From Cyanophora paradoxa (lineage: Eukaryota; Glaucocystophyceae; Cyanophorales; Cyanophoraceae): a stretch of 64,000 bases of DNA. Shown here one piece after another: positions 22,290-33,441 of this stretch. The notes beneath the pieces are model-generated. The model made no database searches. It was not told the origin of the DNA and was given only the letters and a program-made list of their open reading frames with translations. Within the stretch, counting starts at the first letter, position 1. Every line of letters begins with the position of its first letter. The stretch is taken from positions 1 to 64,000 of the forward strand of contig QPMI01000189.1 in the NCBI GenBank assembly GCA_004431415.1. Direction: 5' to 3'. The position numbers and the translations under genes were made by a program.

Positions 22290-22610
22290 TGTCCCGGGTG
22301 CGTGACACCGGGGACGCTGCCGTGCGGGACGTGTGCTGCAGTCCGACGAGCCTTACCGCCCCGCGACGATCAACGCAATTAAAGTTTGGCTTGAGAGCGT
22401 CATGCGTTCGATGGCGCCCAGGCGTCTCACAGCTGTCGAACGATGATATACGTATCGCATAGCTAGCCTAGCGGCCCTAGCTATGTGCGTCCGGCGTTCA
22501 CTCGCACGACGGCCAACGATCACTCGCATACGTGGCCGCGACTCGCACCGGGGCCACTAGCCGGAGCCAGACCTAGGTCTCGAGACCGATCTCTGACTTG
22601 ATCGTACAGG
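22290..22610. other. Divergent spacer, DHHC / G3E gene
   Basis: About 320 bp with no frame of note. It probably contains the DHHC promoter, the promoter and first exon of the plus-strand gene, and the end of that gene's first intron (CTGACTTGATCGTACAG just before 22,611). Confidence 0.4.
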
Positions 22611-25600
22611 AATCGATGGCAAGTTCAACGCCTGGTCGGCGCGAGCAGTGAACTACCTCCTGACTGGCGGCAGCATGCACGAGCTCATCATCGATACGAA
22701 TGTCGCCGGTGATCGATGCTCCCGGCTCGTTTCATGCCCGGTGGATGACGGTGCGGCAGACGAGAACGTTGAGGATGCCGTCTTTCTCATCACTCGCACG
22801 GGGTGCGTCCGGGCCCCGCCCCCGCCCCCCGCCCAATCTTGCCGCAGCGTGCTCAGCGGCGGGCGGGGTCAGGTGCCGCGTCTTCTGCAACCCGGACGCG
22901 TGGAAGAGGGTGCGGGGCGCAGGGGCCCCACGGGGAGGCGGCGCCCTGCGGCCGACGCGGCGCGCAGATCAGCGCCCTGGCGCTGCGGTGGCCCCACCTC
23001 TCCCTCTGGAAAACCTCCGAGGAGACCTTCGCTGACGCGGTGCGCACGCCGGGGCCGCGGCTCCGCTGCCGCCGCCGAGGCGTGGCGGGCAGGAGCTGGC
23101 GGAGGACTACAAGGTCCACTCCTTCACGAAGATGATGAAGCACGTCAGGCGGCTGCGCGTGCCGCTCAGCGCGGGGCCCGGCAGCGACCAGGAGCGGGCG
23201 GCGCGCGAGGTGGAGAAGTGGCCGATCGTGCAGAGCTACGCGGTGGAGGGCGGGGCGGGCGCCGGCGGCTTCCTGACGATGAAGGTGCCGGCGCGGGACG
23301 CGGTGCCGGCGCTGGAGGCGGCCTTCGGGTGCCTGGACGCGAGCGCGGTGGAGGCGCTGCTGCGGCGGCACCTGCCCCCCTTCCTGCGCGCCTGGGAGGG
23401 CGTCGTCCGCCAGCTCGACGCCGAGGAGGCGCCCGCCCGCGCCGCCCTCTCCGAGGCCCAGCTCGGCGAGTCCCTCCTCTCCCACTTCGCCTACGCGCTC
23501 GCCCCCGGCGCCGACCCCGACGCGTGCGCCCCGCCCCCGCCCGCCCCTCCCCCGCGGGGCCCCCGCCGAGGGGGCGGCAGGGCGCGGCACGGGGGCCCGT
23601 GGCCGCGGGTGGTGGCGGGGTTGCGGACGGAGGACGAGGCGGCGCGGACGTCGGAGGCGGTGACGCTGGGGGAGGCCGGCGGGGCGCTCGGCGCAGCCCT
23701 GCACGTCGTCCTGGAGGGCTGCGAGGCCGACGGGCCCCTCCGCTGCTCCCGCACCTTCTTCCTCCGCGCCGGCCACCTCGCCACCCCGCACCCCGCCGCC
23801 CTCCACGCCTCCGACGGTGCCCGCCGCCCCCGCCCCCGCATTCCCGTCGCGGGGAACGAGCGGTGCGGGCGGGGGCGCAGAGGAGAAGCTGGTGGAGGAC
23901 GAGGAGGAGGGGGCGGTGGCGGAGGGGCGGGCGTCGTACCGCTCGGAGGACGCGGCGATGCTCGTCGGGCTCTACGCCGCCCTCGTCGCCGCCTCACGCG
24001 CCGCCGTCCGCTCCTACGCCGCCCCGGGCCCCGGCTTCGCCTCCCCGGAGGCCCTCCGCGCCGCCGCCCTCGCCGCCTTCGACGTCCGCGCCGCGCCGCC
24101 CCGCCCCGGGCCCCCCCGCGCCTGACGCCCCGCAGGAGCGCGCCCGCGCGGGGGCCGCCGCCGGCGCCTTCCGCCTCCCGCCCTGGGGCGGCGAGCCGTG
24201 GAGCGCGGGGCAGCGGCTGCGGCTCACGGTGGAGTCGCGGGACGCGCAGGGGCGGCTCGTGCCGCCGGAGGGGCCGCGGGGCGGGGCGCCGACGCTGCGG
24301 CACGCGCGGGTGGTGCGGGCGGCGCTGCACGGGCTCGAGTCGCTGGAGGCGCCCGGGGTGCCGCTGGGGCGCTCGTGACGGCGGACACGTTCCTGGAGGC
24401 GGCGGGGCCCGGCGAGGCGCCCCTCGTGCTCACCGAGCACGTCCCCCGCACCGCCCTCTGGCCCACCCCGGGGCCCGAGGCCCTCGCCGCCCGCGCCGCC
24501 CGCCGCGCCCTCGACGGCGCCGCCCGGGCCGCCCGCTGCCCGCTCGGCCGCCACCTCCGCGGTGCGCACGAGGGCCTCCCCTCCCCCCGGGCCTCTCGCG
24601 GGGCTGAGGGGGCGGGGCGGGCAGCGGTGGAGGGTGTGGAGCTGCTGGTGCCGGGGGCCCCCGGGGCGGCGGCGGCGCGGGGCGTGCTGCACGCCTTCGA
24701 GGAGGGCCTGGCCTTCGCCGGCCCCCGCGGCTGCCTCGCCCTCCGCTTCGCCGACCACGCCGCCGCCGTCCGCGTCTACGAGCCGGCCGAGGAGGCCTAC
24801 GCCCTCCTCGTCCTCGACGCCCGCCCCGAGCTCCTGCCCCACGGCCCCGCCGCCCCCGTCCTCCTCGCCCCGCGCCCCGACGGCACCTTCTCCTTCGCCC
24901 TCGCCCTCGCCCCCTCGCTGCCCCAGCGCCGCTTCCTCCTGCGCGACGCGCTGGTGCAGTGGCGGCCGCGCTGGCACGCGGCGGGGCTCCACTCGGAGAG
25001 CGTGGCGGAGGCGCCGGCGGCGTACGCGCGGGCGTACGCGGGGCTGGCGCAGGCGGGGGCGCCCCTCTCCGAGGCCGCCCTCGAGGCCTTCCTCCGCGCC
25101 CGCCAGCTCGCCGACGCCTTCGCCCCGCTTGCCCGCGCCCCGCCCCCGCTCCCGCGTGACCCCGCCCCCACCCGCGGCCGCATCCCCGTCACCATCCTCA
25201 CCGGCGTCCCCGGCAGCGGCAAGGTGCCACCCGCTCCGGGCGCCCCCGGCTCGCCTCGGGGCGCGGGACAAGGGGGCTGAGAGGCGGGGCGGGGCAGACG
25301 GGGCTGGGGCAGCTGCTGGTGAAGCTCTCGTCGGGGGAGGCGCGGTGGGTGACGGCGCAGGCGGCGCTGGAGGAGGGCGTCGCCTTCGACGCGCGCGCCC
25401 TCGAGGAGCGCCTCCTCCGCGTCGCCGCCTCGGCCGCCGCCCCGCGCTCCGACCCCCGCCCCTTCCGCGTCCTCTACGTCACCAGCGGCTACACGGAGCT
25501 CGTCGAGGTCGCCCGCGTCCTCCACCGCGTCCCCGCCCTCCTCGAGGCCCGCCCGCTTTGCCTGCCCCCTCTTGCCCCGCCCGCCCCGCCTCACGCCCCG

Positions 25601-27106
25601 CAGCGCTTCTACGTGGCGGCCGTGACGTGCTGCGTGAACGTGGCGGGGATGCGGCGGCGCAGCGGGCGGCTCATGCCGGGGCTCCTCGAGCAGTGCACCG
25701 AGGGCTTCTGCCAGAGCGTCGTCCTCACCCACTGCGAGGCCGCCTCCGTCCGCCTCCGCCCCGCCCCGCCCCGCCGCCCCCGCCCCCGCCGACCCCGCCG
25801 CAGGAGGCGGAGGTCAAGGAGGCGCAGGCGCTGGTGCGGGCGTGCAACCCGTGGGCGGTTGTGCAGCGGGCGCGGACGGTGAGCGGGCGGGTGGCGGCGC
25901 TGCCGCCCGACGTGGCCCCGCTGCTCTCCCTGGACGCCTTCCTGGAGCCGGGGAACGCGCTGCGGCGGATGCTGGCGAGCCCCGACTGGGACGGCCCCGG
26001 ACACGTCGCCGGCCCCGCCGACCCGCACCTCGCCTGCGTCTACGTCGCCTTCCGCCCGCCCCTCGACCCCGACGCCCTCCGCGCCGCCCTCGACGCCTAC
26101 GGCCGCGGCCCCGATCCCGCCGTCGCCCCCGGCCGCCCGCGCCCCCCGACGGCGTCGCCGACGGGGCGGCGGCCGGCTCCGGGGCGGGCGGGCGGGGACG
26201 ACCGAGGTCTTCCGCGTCAAGTGCCTCGTCCGCGCCCGCGGTGCCCCCGCCCGCCCCGCCCCGCCCGCCCGCCTCCATGGACTCGGGCGGCAGACAACCA
26301 GGTGTTCGAGATCGACGGCGGTGGCCGCCAGCCGATCCGCATCAAGGTACGCCCCCCCCCCCCCCCCCCCCCCCCCCCTTCGCCTTGCGCCGCGGCCGCG
26401 TGGTGACGGGGAGGGCGCTGCGGCAGCCGGCGGTGCAGGGGAGCGCGGCGGCGGTGGTGATGACGACGAAGGGGCGGGAGGAGCCGGCGTCGCGCATCTT
26501 CGTCATCGGGCGCCACATCGAGCGCGCCGCCCTCGTCGACCTCCTCCTCCGCTCCCGGCCCCCGGTGCACCCCCCCCCCCCTCTCCCCTCCGCCCTCGGC
26601 ACGCCGCCCCGCTCACGGCCGCTTGGCAGCCGCCGGCGTGGCGGGCGCCGAGGACGCGGGCGAGCGTGACGCCAGCCGAGATGGACGCCATCCGCGCCGT
26701 GCGCCGGCCCCGCCGCCGGCCGCCGGCCCCGCACGCCCCCTCATCGCGGGGGCCGGGGGCGCAGGCGCACCTGGGGGAGGCGCTGCCGGCGGACTGGTAC
26801 TTCACGGGGAGCGCGTACGTGGGGTTCGACGGGCGGAGCACGCCCTTCCACCCCGACATGGAGCGCTTCGTGGCGGCCTTCCTCGCGCGGGAGAACGAGG
26901 CGGCGGAGCGGGCGAACGAGGCGTGCCGGCGGGCGGCCGAGGCGCAGGAGCATGAGGCGGCGGCGGCGGCCATCGACCCGAGCGAGATCCTCCACGACTG
27001 GCGCGAGCGCGGCGGGGCGCGCGTCCTCCACGAGCCCCACCCCCACGTGCCCCTCCCCAGCCACTCGGGGCCCCTCCCGCCCATCGCCGACCGCGACGAC
27101 GCCTGA
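22611..27106 (+). CDS. Large protein with C-terminal G3E/CobW P-loop GTPase domain
   Basis: The G3E family (CobW, HypB, UreG, MeaB) uses GTP to deliver metals or cofactors. Here the G3E part is C-terminal: RGRIPVTILTGVPGSGK joins TGLGQLLVKLSSGEARW across an intron (P-loop GVPGSGKT). FRVLYVTSGYTELVEVARVL, VAAVTCCVNVAG and EAQALVRACNPWAVVQRAR follow. The CobW_C-like end has FRVKCLVRARG, then VFEIDGGGRQPIRIK and RIFVIGRHIERAALVDLLL. The tail is a charged helix ending PIADRDDA, stop at 27106. The long N-terminal half is not recognised; it includes MMKHVRRLRVPLSAGPGSDQ, EVEKWPIVQSYAVEGG and LGESLLSHFAYALAPGA. The start is unresolved: the exon from 22611 follows a clear acceptor, so an upstream exon is likely; the first in-frame ATG is at 22675. 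An intron near 26,350 carries a 27-base C run. Confidence 0.75.
26352..26378 (+). repeat. 27-base C homopolymer inside an intron
   Basis: A run of 27 C follows a GTACG donor in the G3E gene. Its length is likely to vary and to be error-prone in sequencing. Confidence 0.9.
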
Positions 27107-27254
27107 GCGCCCCGCACCCGCCCCCGCGCCCTCCCTCACCCGCCCCTCCGCGCTTTTGTGTGATGCATGCCGCTGCGCTCCGCTGGTGCCGTTCGCCGGT
27201 TGGGAGAGAAAGGGAGGAGGGATGAGGGGGGCGGGGAGGGCGTGGAGGGCGGGC

Positions 27255-30200
27255 TCAGTGGTGGCGGGGCGCGGGGCGGCGCGGGGCGCGGTGGCGGTCG
27301 GGGCGGGAGGAGCCCGAGTCGAGGAGGCGGCGGAGCGAGGCGTTGTTGCGCTCGTCCTTCCACGAGCCCAGCAGCTCCAGCGGCTGCCCGCGCGCTCCGG
27401 TCAGCCGCAGCCGGGCGCCTGGGGCGGGGCGGGGCGGGGGCGCCTCGAAGCCCTGGGCGCGCATGGCGGCGAGGCAGCGGCCCTCGAAGGAGCGGGCGGC
27501 CGGCCCCTCGAGGCGGAAGCTCCACGAGAGGGCGTGCCCGTAGACGGCGCGCGCGGGGCGGCAGCCCGACTGCAGGTACGCGTCCAGCGCCCGCTCCACG
27601 CCCCGCAGGTCCCGCGCCCGCCCCGCCGCGTCGATCTGCACGCCCCGTCGCCCGAGGAGCGCCGGCCGGGGCGAGGCGGCCCGCACGGCGGCGCTGTAGA
27701 TGAGGGAGCTGCGGGCGGCTACGGGGCAGCTGCGCGGGGCCGGGGCGTTAGGGAAGGGGCGCGGGGCGGGGGGATGGCCGGGGGCACCGGAGGGCGTCGC
27801 GGAAGAGGTTCTCGGCGTCGAGGTGCCTGCCGGCGGCGCCGAGGGCCTTGAGGGCCTGCTGGAAGCACGCGGGGCTCGGGTGGAGCCCCGCGGCGCGCAT
27901 CGCGTCGAAGAGGCGCAGCACGCCGGGGCCGTCGGAGCGGAGCCCGTGGGAGCGCATCAGCGCCTCGTACGCCGCCACCTGCCGCCGCGTCGGGGGCCTC
28001 GCAGGGCGGGCGGGCGGGGCGGGGCGGGGGGCGGGCCTCGACGGCGGGGTCGGGCTGGAGGCCGGCGCCGGCCATCTGGCGGCGGATCTCCTCGACGGCC
28101 TCGGCGCCGCCCCGGCTCGCCGCGAAGGCCGCGATGGTGGCGAACGAGGCCGCCTCGATGCGGACGCCGCGCTCCTCCATGGCCGCCAGCGTCGGCCCCG
28201 CGCTCGCCGGGTCGGCCTCGACGCGGGCGCAGAGGAGGGCGTTCCAGGCCGAGTCGTCGGGGGCGTGCCCCGCGCCCTCCACGACGGCCTCCCAGAGCTC
28301 CTCGCCGCGCCGCCCGCACCCCACGGCCCGCAGCCGCTCGAGGAGCTCGCGGAGCAGGGGCCCGGCGAGGGGGGAGGGGGCGGCGCGGGGCGGGCGGGTG
28401 GCGGCGGCGACGCGCTCGAGGCAGGCGGCGACGGCGTGGAGGGCCTCGACGGCGCGCTGCCGGGAGACGCCCCGCGTGCCCCGCGCCGCCTCCAGCATCG
28501 CCTCCACCGACGGCACGTCCCCCCGCGCCACTGCCTCCTCCAGCTGCTCCGCCTGCCGCCGCACCGCCCGCCCCGCCACCAGCTGCGCCCCCGCCGCCCC
28601 TGCCCGTCGACGCCCCGCCGGCGTCGGGCGGGGCGGGGCGGGGCGGGGGCGGGCGGACGGCCTCGGAGAGGGCCGGCTCGACGGGGCGGGCGAGGCGGGC
28701 CTCGGCGTGGACGCGGGCGGCGGCCTCCTCGTCGCCGGCGCGGCGGTACATCTCGACCATGATGGAGACGGAGAGGGCCGAGGGGGCCGCCGGCACGAGG
28801 CGCGCCCCCGCGGCGCCCAAAGCGACGCGCGGCGCCCCGACGAGCTCCTCCCAGATCGCCTCCGCGAGGGCCACGTCCCCCGCCTCCGCCGCGCCCCCCA
28901 GCGCCGCGTTGTACACCTCGCTCGACGCCGCAACCTGAACCGCCCCCGCCCTCATGCCACGCCCCGCGGCCGGCCCCGGGGAGGGGCGGGGCGGGGCGGG
29001 CGGGGCGGGGCGGGGCGGGGCGCACGCCGCGCTCGGCGGCCTCGCGCCAGGCCTCGCGGATGCGCTCTCGATCGCCGATGGCGCCGAGCGCTCGGAAGAG
29101 GTGCCTGCCGCCCCGGCTCGTGCCGGCCGGCCGGCGAGCGGGCGGGGCGAGGCGGACGCGTAGAGGATCGCGGCGTACTCCGGGGGCCCGTGGCGAGGGC
29201 CTCCCCAGCAGCCGCCGCGCCCCCTCCACGTCCCCCGCCCGCACCAGCGCGTCGATCGCTGCGCCCCGGCCCCGCCTCGCACCCCGCCCCGCGCCCCGGC
29301 CCCGGCCGGCCCCGCACCGATCGACCAGCTGTACTTGCTCGGTTCCTGCCGGGGCGGTGAGCGGCAGGGGGCGAGGGCGGGGGCCGGGGTGCGGGGCGGG
29401 GCGCACGACGCCGCTCTCGATCATGCGCTCCCACGTCTGCAGCAGCGCCGCAAGGTCCCCGCTCCGCCTGCCCCCGCCCCCGCCCTCACCGCCCCGCAAA
29501 CCGCCCCGCGCGGGGCCGGCCGGGCCGCGCCGCGCGCACTTGTAGCCGGACCTGCGGCGGGGTCGTCAATCGGTGAGGGCCGGCAGGCGACGGGCGCGCG
29601 CACATGAGCGTGTTGAAGGTCGCTGCTGTGGGCCGCACGCTCGCTTCCGTGCTGCGCCGCCTTAGCGCCGGGTGTGGGCGGGGCGGGGCGGGGAAGGGGG
29701 GCGGGGGGCGGGGCGGGCCTGGCGAGCATCTCGGCGAGGAGCTCCTCAGCCTCCGCCATCCGCCGCGCCTTCACGTACGCGTTCAGCAGCTGCGCCCCCG
29801 CCCGCCACCGTGACGGCCCGCCCCGGCCTCGCCCCCGCCCCGGCCCCGCCCCGCCCCGGCCCCGCCCCCGCCCCGGCCCCGGCCCCGCCCTGCCCGCACC
29901 GCGTTGAACGTCTCTGCGCGGGGGCGGGTGAGGGCGGGGAGGGGGCGGGCGGGGCGGGGCGGGGGACGGGCCGGAGCTGAACTCGAGGCCGTCGGCGCGG
30001 ATCTCGCGCATGGCGGCCTTGCAGGCCTCGACGTCGCCGCGCTTGGCGTGCACGGCCAGCAGGCTGTTCCACGTCCGCGTGTCCATCTTCAGGCCCGCCC
30101 GCCGCATCTCCCCCAGGATCGCCCCCGCGCTCCGGTCCCGCCCCTCCTTGAGGTACCCCGCCGCCATCATGCCGTACCTGGGGCCGGCTCGGGCGGGGCG

Positions 30201-31323
30201 GGGGCGCGGGGCGGGGCGGGGCGGGCATGGAGGGGGAGACGAGGCGGCGGGCGACGGCGCGGCGGAAGATGGCCTCCGCGGCCCGCATCCCCTGGCCCTT
30301 GATCGCCCGCGACATCGCCCGCCGGATCTTCGCCAGCGCCCCCTCCTCCTCCTCCTCCTCCCCCCCCTCCCCCTCCCCCGCATCCTCCCCTCGCCAGCCC
30401 CGGCTCGCAAAGGGCGCCGGAGCCGGCGCCGCCTCCTCCCACCGCGAGCGCTGCTCCGGGGGCGGCCGGCTCGGGCGGGTCGGGGCGACGCGCGAGACCC
30501 CCTCCGCCTCAGAATAGCTCCTCCGCGGCCTCTCCGCCCCCGTCCTCGCGGGATGCGCCGCTTTCGCCGCGCTCTCCGCCTGGAGTTGCTCCGCGGCCAC
30601 AGGTCGCGGCGGAGGTGGCGGCTCGGAAGGCACGGCAGGCGGCTTGGGCGGGGCGGCCGGCGGCGGGGACGACGACGCCGGCGTCGGGACGGGGGACGTC
30701 GAGGGCGATACGGGCCGGATGAAGGCGCTCGGGGCAGGAGCCACGATGCGCTTCCCTTTCGAGCGCGGCCGGCTCGAAGGGAAGTCGGTGCTGCTCCTTT
30801 CCTGCCCCGTGGTCTTCGCGGAGCTTGACGGGACCGCAGCGGCAGCATCGTCTGGAACCGCTGAAGACGCTACCGCGTTCGCGCTCGGCCCGCCCGCCGT
30901 ATCGCACGCGGACGCAGCTTCGGGTGCGGCTGCGGCTTCGGCCGCGGGCGCGGCTGCGGCTTCGGGCGCGGCTGCGGCTTCGGGCGCAGACGCGCTCGCC
31001 TCGGCCTTGCGCGGACGTCCCCTCCGACGAGGCACATCGTCTTGCGCGTCCGCAGCGCTGGCGGGCTGTGCCTTCGGTGGCCTGCCGCGCTTCTTTGGGG
31101 GCGGGACGTCCGCGACAGGCTCTTGGCCAAGGGACACGACGAGGCGGACCGCGTGCGATCGCGCCGTGAAGCTACGCGGCACGCCCGTTCGGAACGGTGC
31201 GAGCGCCCACCGGGCACAGGGACGCTGAGCACTCCTGGCTCCCGCCCACGCGGTTCGCGGGATGGCCGGCGGGATGCAAAATTTGGCAAGACCGCTCGCT
31301 ACAGCGGGGCCGACGAACGCCAT
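27255..31323 (-). CDS. Pentatricopeptide-repeat protein with N-terminal AT-hooks
   Basis: Probable organelle RNA-binding protein. The ATG at 31323 opens a basic, acid-poor presequence (MAFVGPAVASGLAKF to ARSHAVRLVVSLG) typical of mitochondrial or plastid targeting. Two AT-hook-like motifs follow, KKRGRPPKA and RRRGRPRKA, then a long Ala/Pro/Ser linker and an acidic stretch (EGEGGEEEEEEGALAKI). PPR motifs then repeat: YGMMAAGYLKEGRDRSAGAI, TRTWNSLLAVHAKRGDVEAC, LLNAYVKARRMAEAEELLAE, SAWNALLCARVEADPASAG, SVSIMVEMYRRAGDEEAAA and VLRLFDAMRAAGLHPSPACF. The C-terminal exon (ALDAYLQSGCRPARAVYGHA ... LLDSGSSRPDRHR) stops at 27255. It converges on the G3E gene, 148 bp away. AT-hooks bind AT-rich DNA, so a DNA-linked role is possible in addition to RNA binding. 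Confidence 0.85.
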
Positions 31324-31499
31324 CTCGTGCGGGGCGGCTCAGTCACGGCTCAGTGACGGCTGCGTGAGAGGGGTAGAGGATACTGCGTTCGCTTCTCGAG
31401 GGGCGTCCATTCTTAGCCAAGCAGCAAACGGCTTATCCGAGCTCCCAGGCTATTCAGCATCGGGGTTATTGTTTGCCTGTCGTTCACAGCAGCAGCAAC
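31324..31499. promoter_or_regulatory. Head-to-head promoter, PPR / CFAP144
   Basis: 176 bp separate the two divergent start codons. It holds a direct repeat, CGGCTCAGT..CGGCTCAGTGACGGC (31,334-31,356). No TATA box is apparent. Confidence 0.45.
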
Positions 31500-32298
31500 A
31501 TGAACTGGGTAAGCCGCCTCCGACTTCTCGCTCGCAGATCGGCCCTGACCGGTGCCGCGCGGCGCAGGGGAGCCAGAAAGTCGACGTCGTGTCCCAGAAC
31601 TTCATCTGGTTCGTGCAGCTAGCGAGCTGGCACTTAGCACCCTAGACCCCTCTAACCACCCGAGCTTGCAGGAGGGAGCATATCAAGAAGGAGATGAAGC
31701 TCACGAAGCTCAACCCGCATTTCAGAGTCGCGTCTTTCGATTGAGCCAGCTCCGGCAGAGCCGCGTATGGCTCGGCCGCGTAGGGCTCGGCTGACCTCTC
31801 GCGCAGGTCAACCCCCACTCAATGCACACAGTGACCGACAAGCCGGCGATTGTGCAGCGCGAGAATCCAGTGCCCCACACGCCCACAGAGATCGACGGTG
31901 CGGCCTGCGCGGCGCCGTGGCTGGGGTGCCGGGCGGCGAGCTGACCGCGGGGCCGGCGGCAGCGATCATGATGCGGACCATCGAGCGATCGATGAAGGTT
32001 CCCAAGGAAAAATATTCAGTGCCCCAGACGGTGCGCCGATCCCGCCCCCGCCCCCGCTCCCGGCCCCGCCCCCCGGCCCTCTCTTCTCTTAGCTGTGCGC
32101 TCGCCTGCTGCGCGGCCCCTGACGCTGACGCACGGGGCGCAGACGGCGCAGACAGTGGGCTGGGACCACGTGCCGCTGGTGCCGCCGTCGTGCCCGGAGC
32201 GCTTCAGGAGGCCGAAGGACAGCTGCTACGAGACGGCGTACGCCGCCGAGTACGTCAAGTCCATGGGCAAGAACCCCTTCTCCTCCACCTCTCGATAG
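31500..32298 (+). CDS. CFAP144: CFAP144/FAM183-like ciliary microtubule inner protein
   Basis: Small axonemal protein; FAM183/CFAP144 lines the lumen of doublet microtubules. The spliced product is about 139 residues. Exon 1 is only ATGAACTGG (31500-31508) before GTAAGC. Exon 2 gives GSQKVDVVSQNFIW, then REHIKKEMKLTKLNPHFR, VNPHSMHTVTDKPAIVQREN, PTEIDAIMMRTIERSMK, VPKEKYSVPQT and TAQTVGWDHVPLVPPSCPE. It ends YAAEYVKSMGKNPFSSTSR, stop at 32298. The order 'HxVNP..HTIT.KP ... KY..QT..Q..GW' matches animal FAM183. All joins keep frame with GTAAGC, GTTCGT, GTCGCG, GTGCGG and GTGCGC donors. It indicates that the organism builds motile cilia or flagella. Confidence 0.85.
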
Positions 32299-32418
32299 CC
32301 GCCGCCCGCCCCCGCCCCGCACGCCTGCCCGCTCCCCCGGGCCCCCTGTACCTGATACCGCCCTAGTCTTTTTTTCCTCGAATCGCATATCGTTTTCAGG
32401 CGGCTCGGGGGGGCGGGG

Positions 32419-33274
32419 TCATGCGGCGGCTCGGCCCTGGGAGGGCCCGTGCGTGACGATGCAGGCGACGCTGCCCCGCCGCCCGCTGTCGATCGCCGTC
32501 GTCACCCCGCCGGCCGCGTGCGGCGGCGCCGACGGCTGCGGTCCGCCTGCGCATGCCTCCGAGGGGCAGGGCCCTGAGGGCCGGCGCGCGGAGAAGGGCC
32601 GGTGCACGCGGGGCAGGTCGGGCGGCGGGGGCGTTGGGGGGCGGGGCGTGCGGGCCTGCGAGCGGCTCTCCTGCCGCACGGGCGTCGACACCCGCTCCGC
32701 GTGCGGCGCACCCGCCCCGGGGCTCGCTGCTGGGCCCCCCGCCCCGCGCCTCCGCGCGTCCGAGTGCTCCCGATCGCCGAGGCCGGCGGTCTGAGCGCCC
32801 TGGGCCGGCGAGGCGGGGGCCTCGAGCTCGGGGTCGCAGGGGCGGCCGCGGACGACCTCGAGCCCCGTCGTCGGCTCCTCGCCCTCCTGCAGCTCCTCGA
32901 TCGTCACCAGCGGCTCGCCCTGCCGCACCACAAGCCGTGAGCCCCCCGGCCTCTTGCCCGTGCCTTTTCGTGTGCGCGTTTTGGGCGCATGCGCACCTGC
33001 GCGTGCGCACTCGAGCGCTTGCAATTGCTCGACCGCTCCTCCGCGGCGCCTCGGGCCCTCCGCTGCGACTTCAACGAGGCGCCCAGCGCGCCGGCGCCGT
33101 CGTCGGCCTCCGCCGCGACGACGAGCCGCCCCGAGACGCGGAACTTCGTCTCGGGCGTCTGCGGCCGACCCTTGACGAGCGCCGCGTACGCCGGCGCCAG
33201 AGATCCGAACACGGGGCGCGAGCTGCTGCGGGGATGCATTTCAGAGACGACCGACAACATCTGGACTAGCCCTA
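32419..33274 (-). CDS. Unrecognised frame downstream of repeat A (possible C-terminal part of USP-like gene)
   Basis: Two open stretches read on the minus strand. The first (about 33,230-33,010) has FGSLAPAYAALVKG, then ETKFRVSGRLVVAAEADDGA and GALGASLKSQRRARG. The second (about 32,940-32,419) has RLVVRQGEPLVTIEELQEGE and a Pro/Arg-rich tail ending GSVACIVTHGPSQGRAAA at a TGA. GTGCGCATGCGC at the end of the first stretch is a plausible donor. The sequence lies just past repeat A in the direction of the USP-like gene, so it may be its continuation after an intron containing the repeat. No ubiquitin-protease His box is visible, which argues against a complete enzyme. Confidence 0.4.
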
Positions 33275-33441
33275 GCAGCTGTTTGGCTAGCAGTGGGCCG
33301 CCGGTCGAATCCATGGGCTCTCAATCAGATAGGCAAGTGACGTCGAAAATCGAAATCGAATACCGAAGCTCGAGATCGAAACCTAGGTCTACTTACCCTA
33401 CGGGCTTAAGATCATAGGATCATAGGACTTTCCGCCCCAGT
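33232..33441 (+). repeat. Dispersed repeat A, copy 1, in the USP-like gene
   Basis: About 210 bp from GGATGCATTTCAGAGACGAC to TTTCCGCCCCAGT. It matches 38311-38526 almost base for base apart from a small indel after CATGGGCTC. In the minus sense of the host gene it runs from GGCGGAAAGTCC to GAAATGCATCC and is followed at once by CCGCAG, so it may lie in, or be, an intron. Its GC is lower than that of surrounding coding DNA. Confidence 0.9.
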
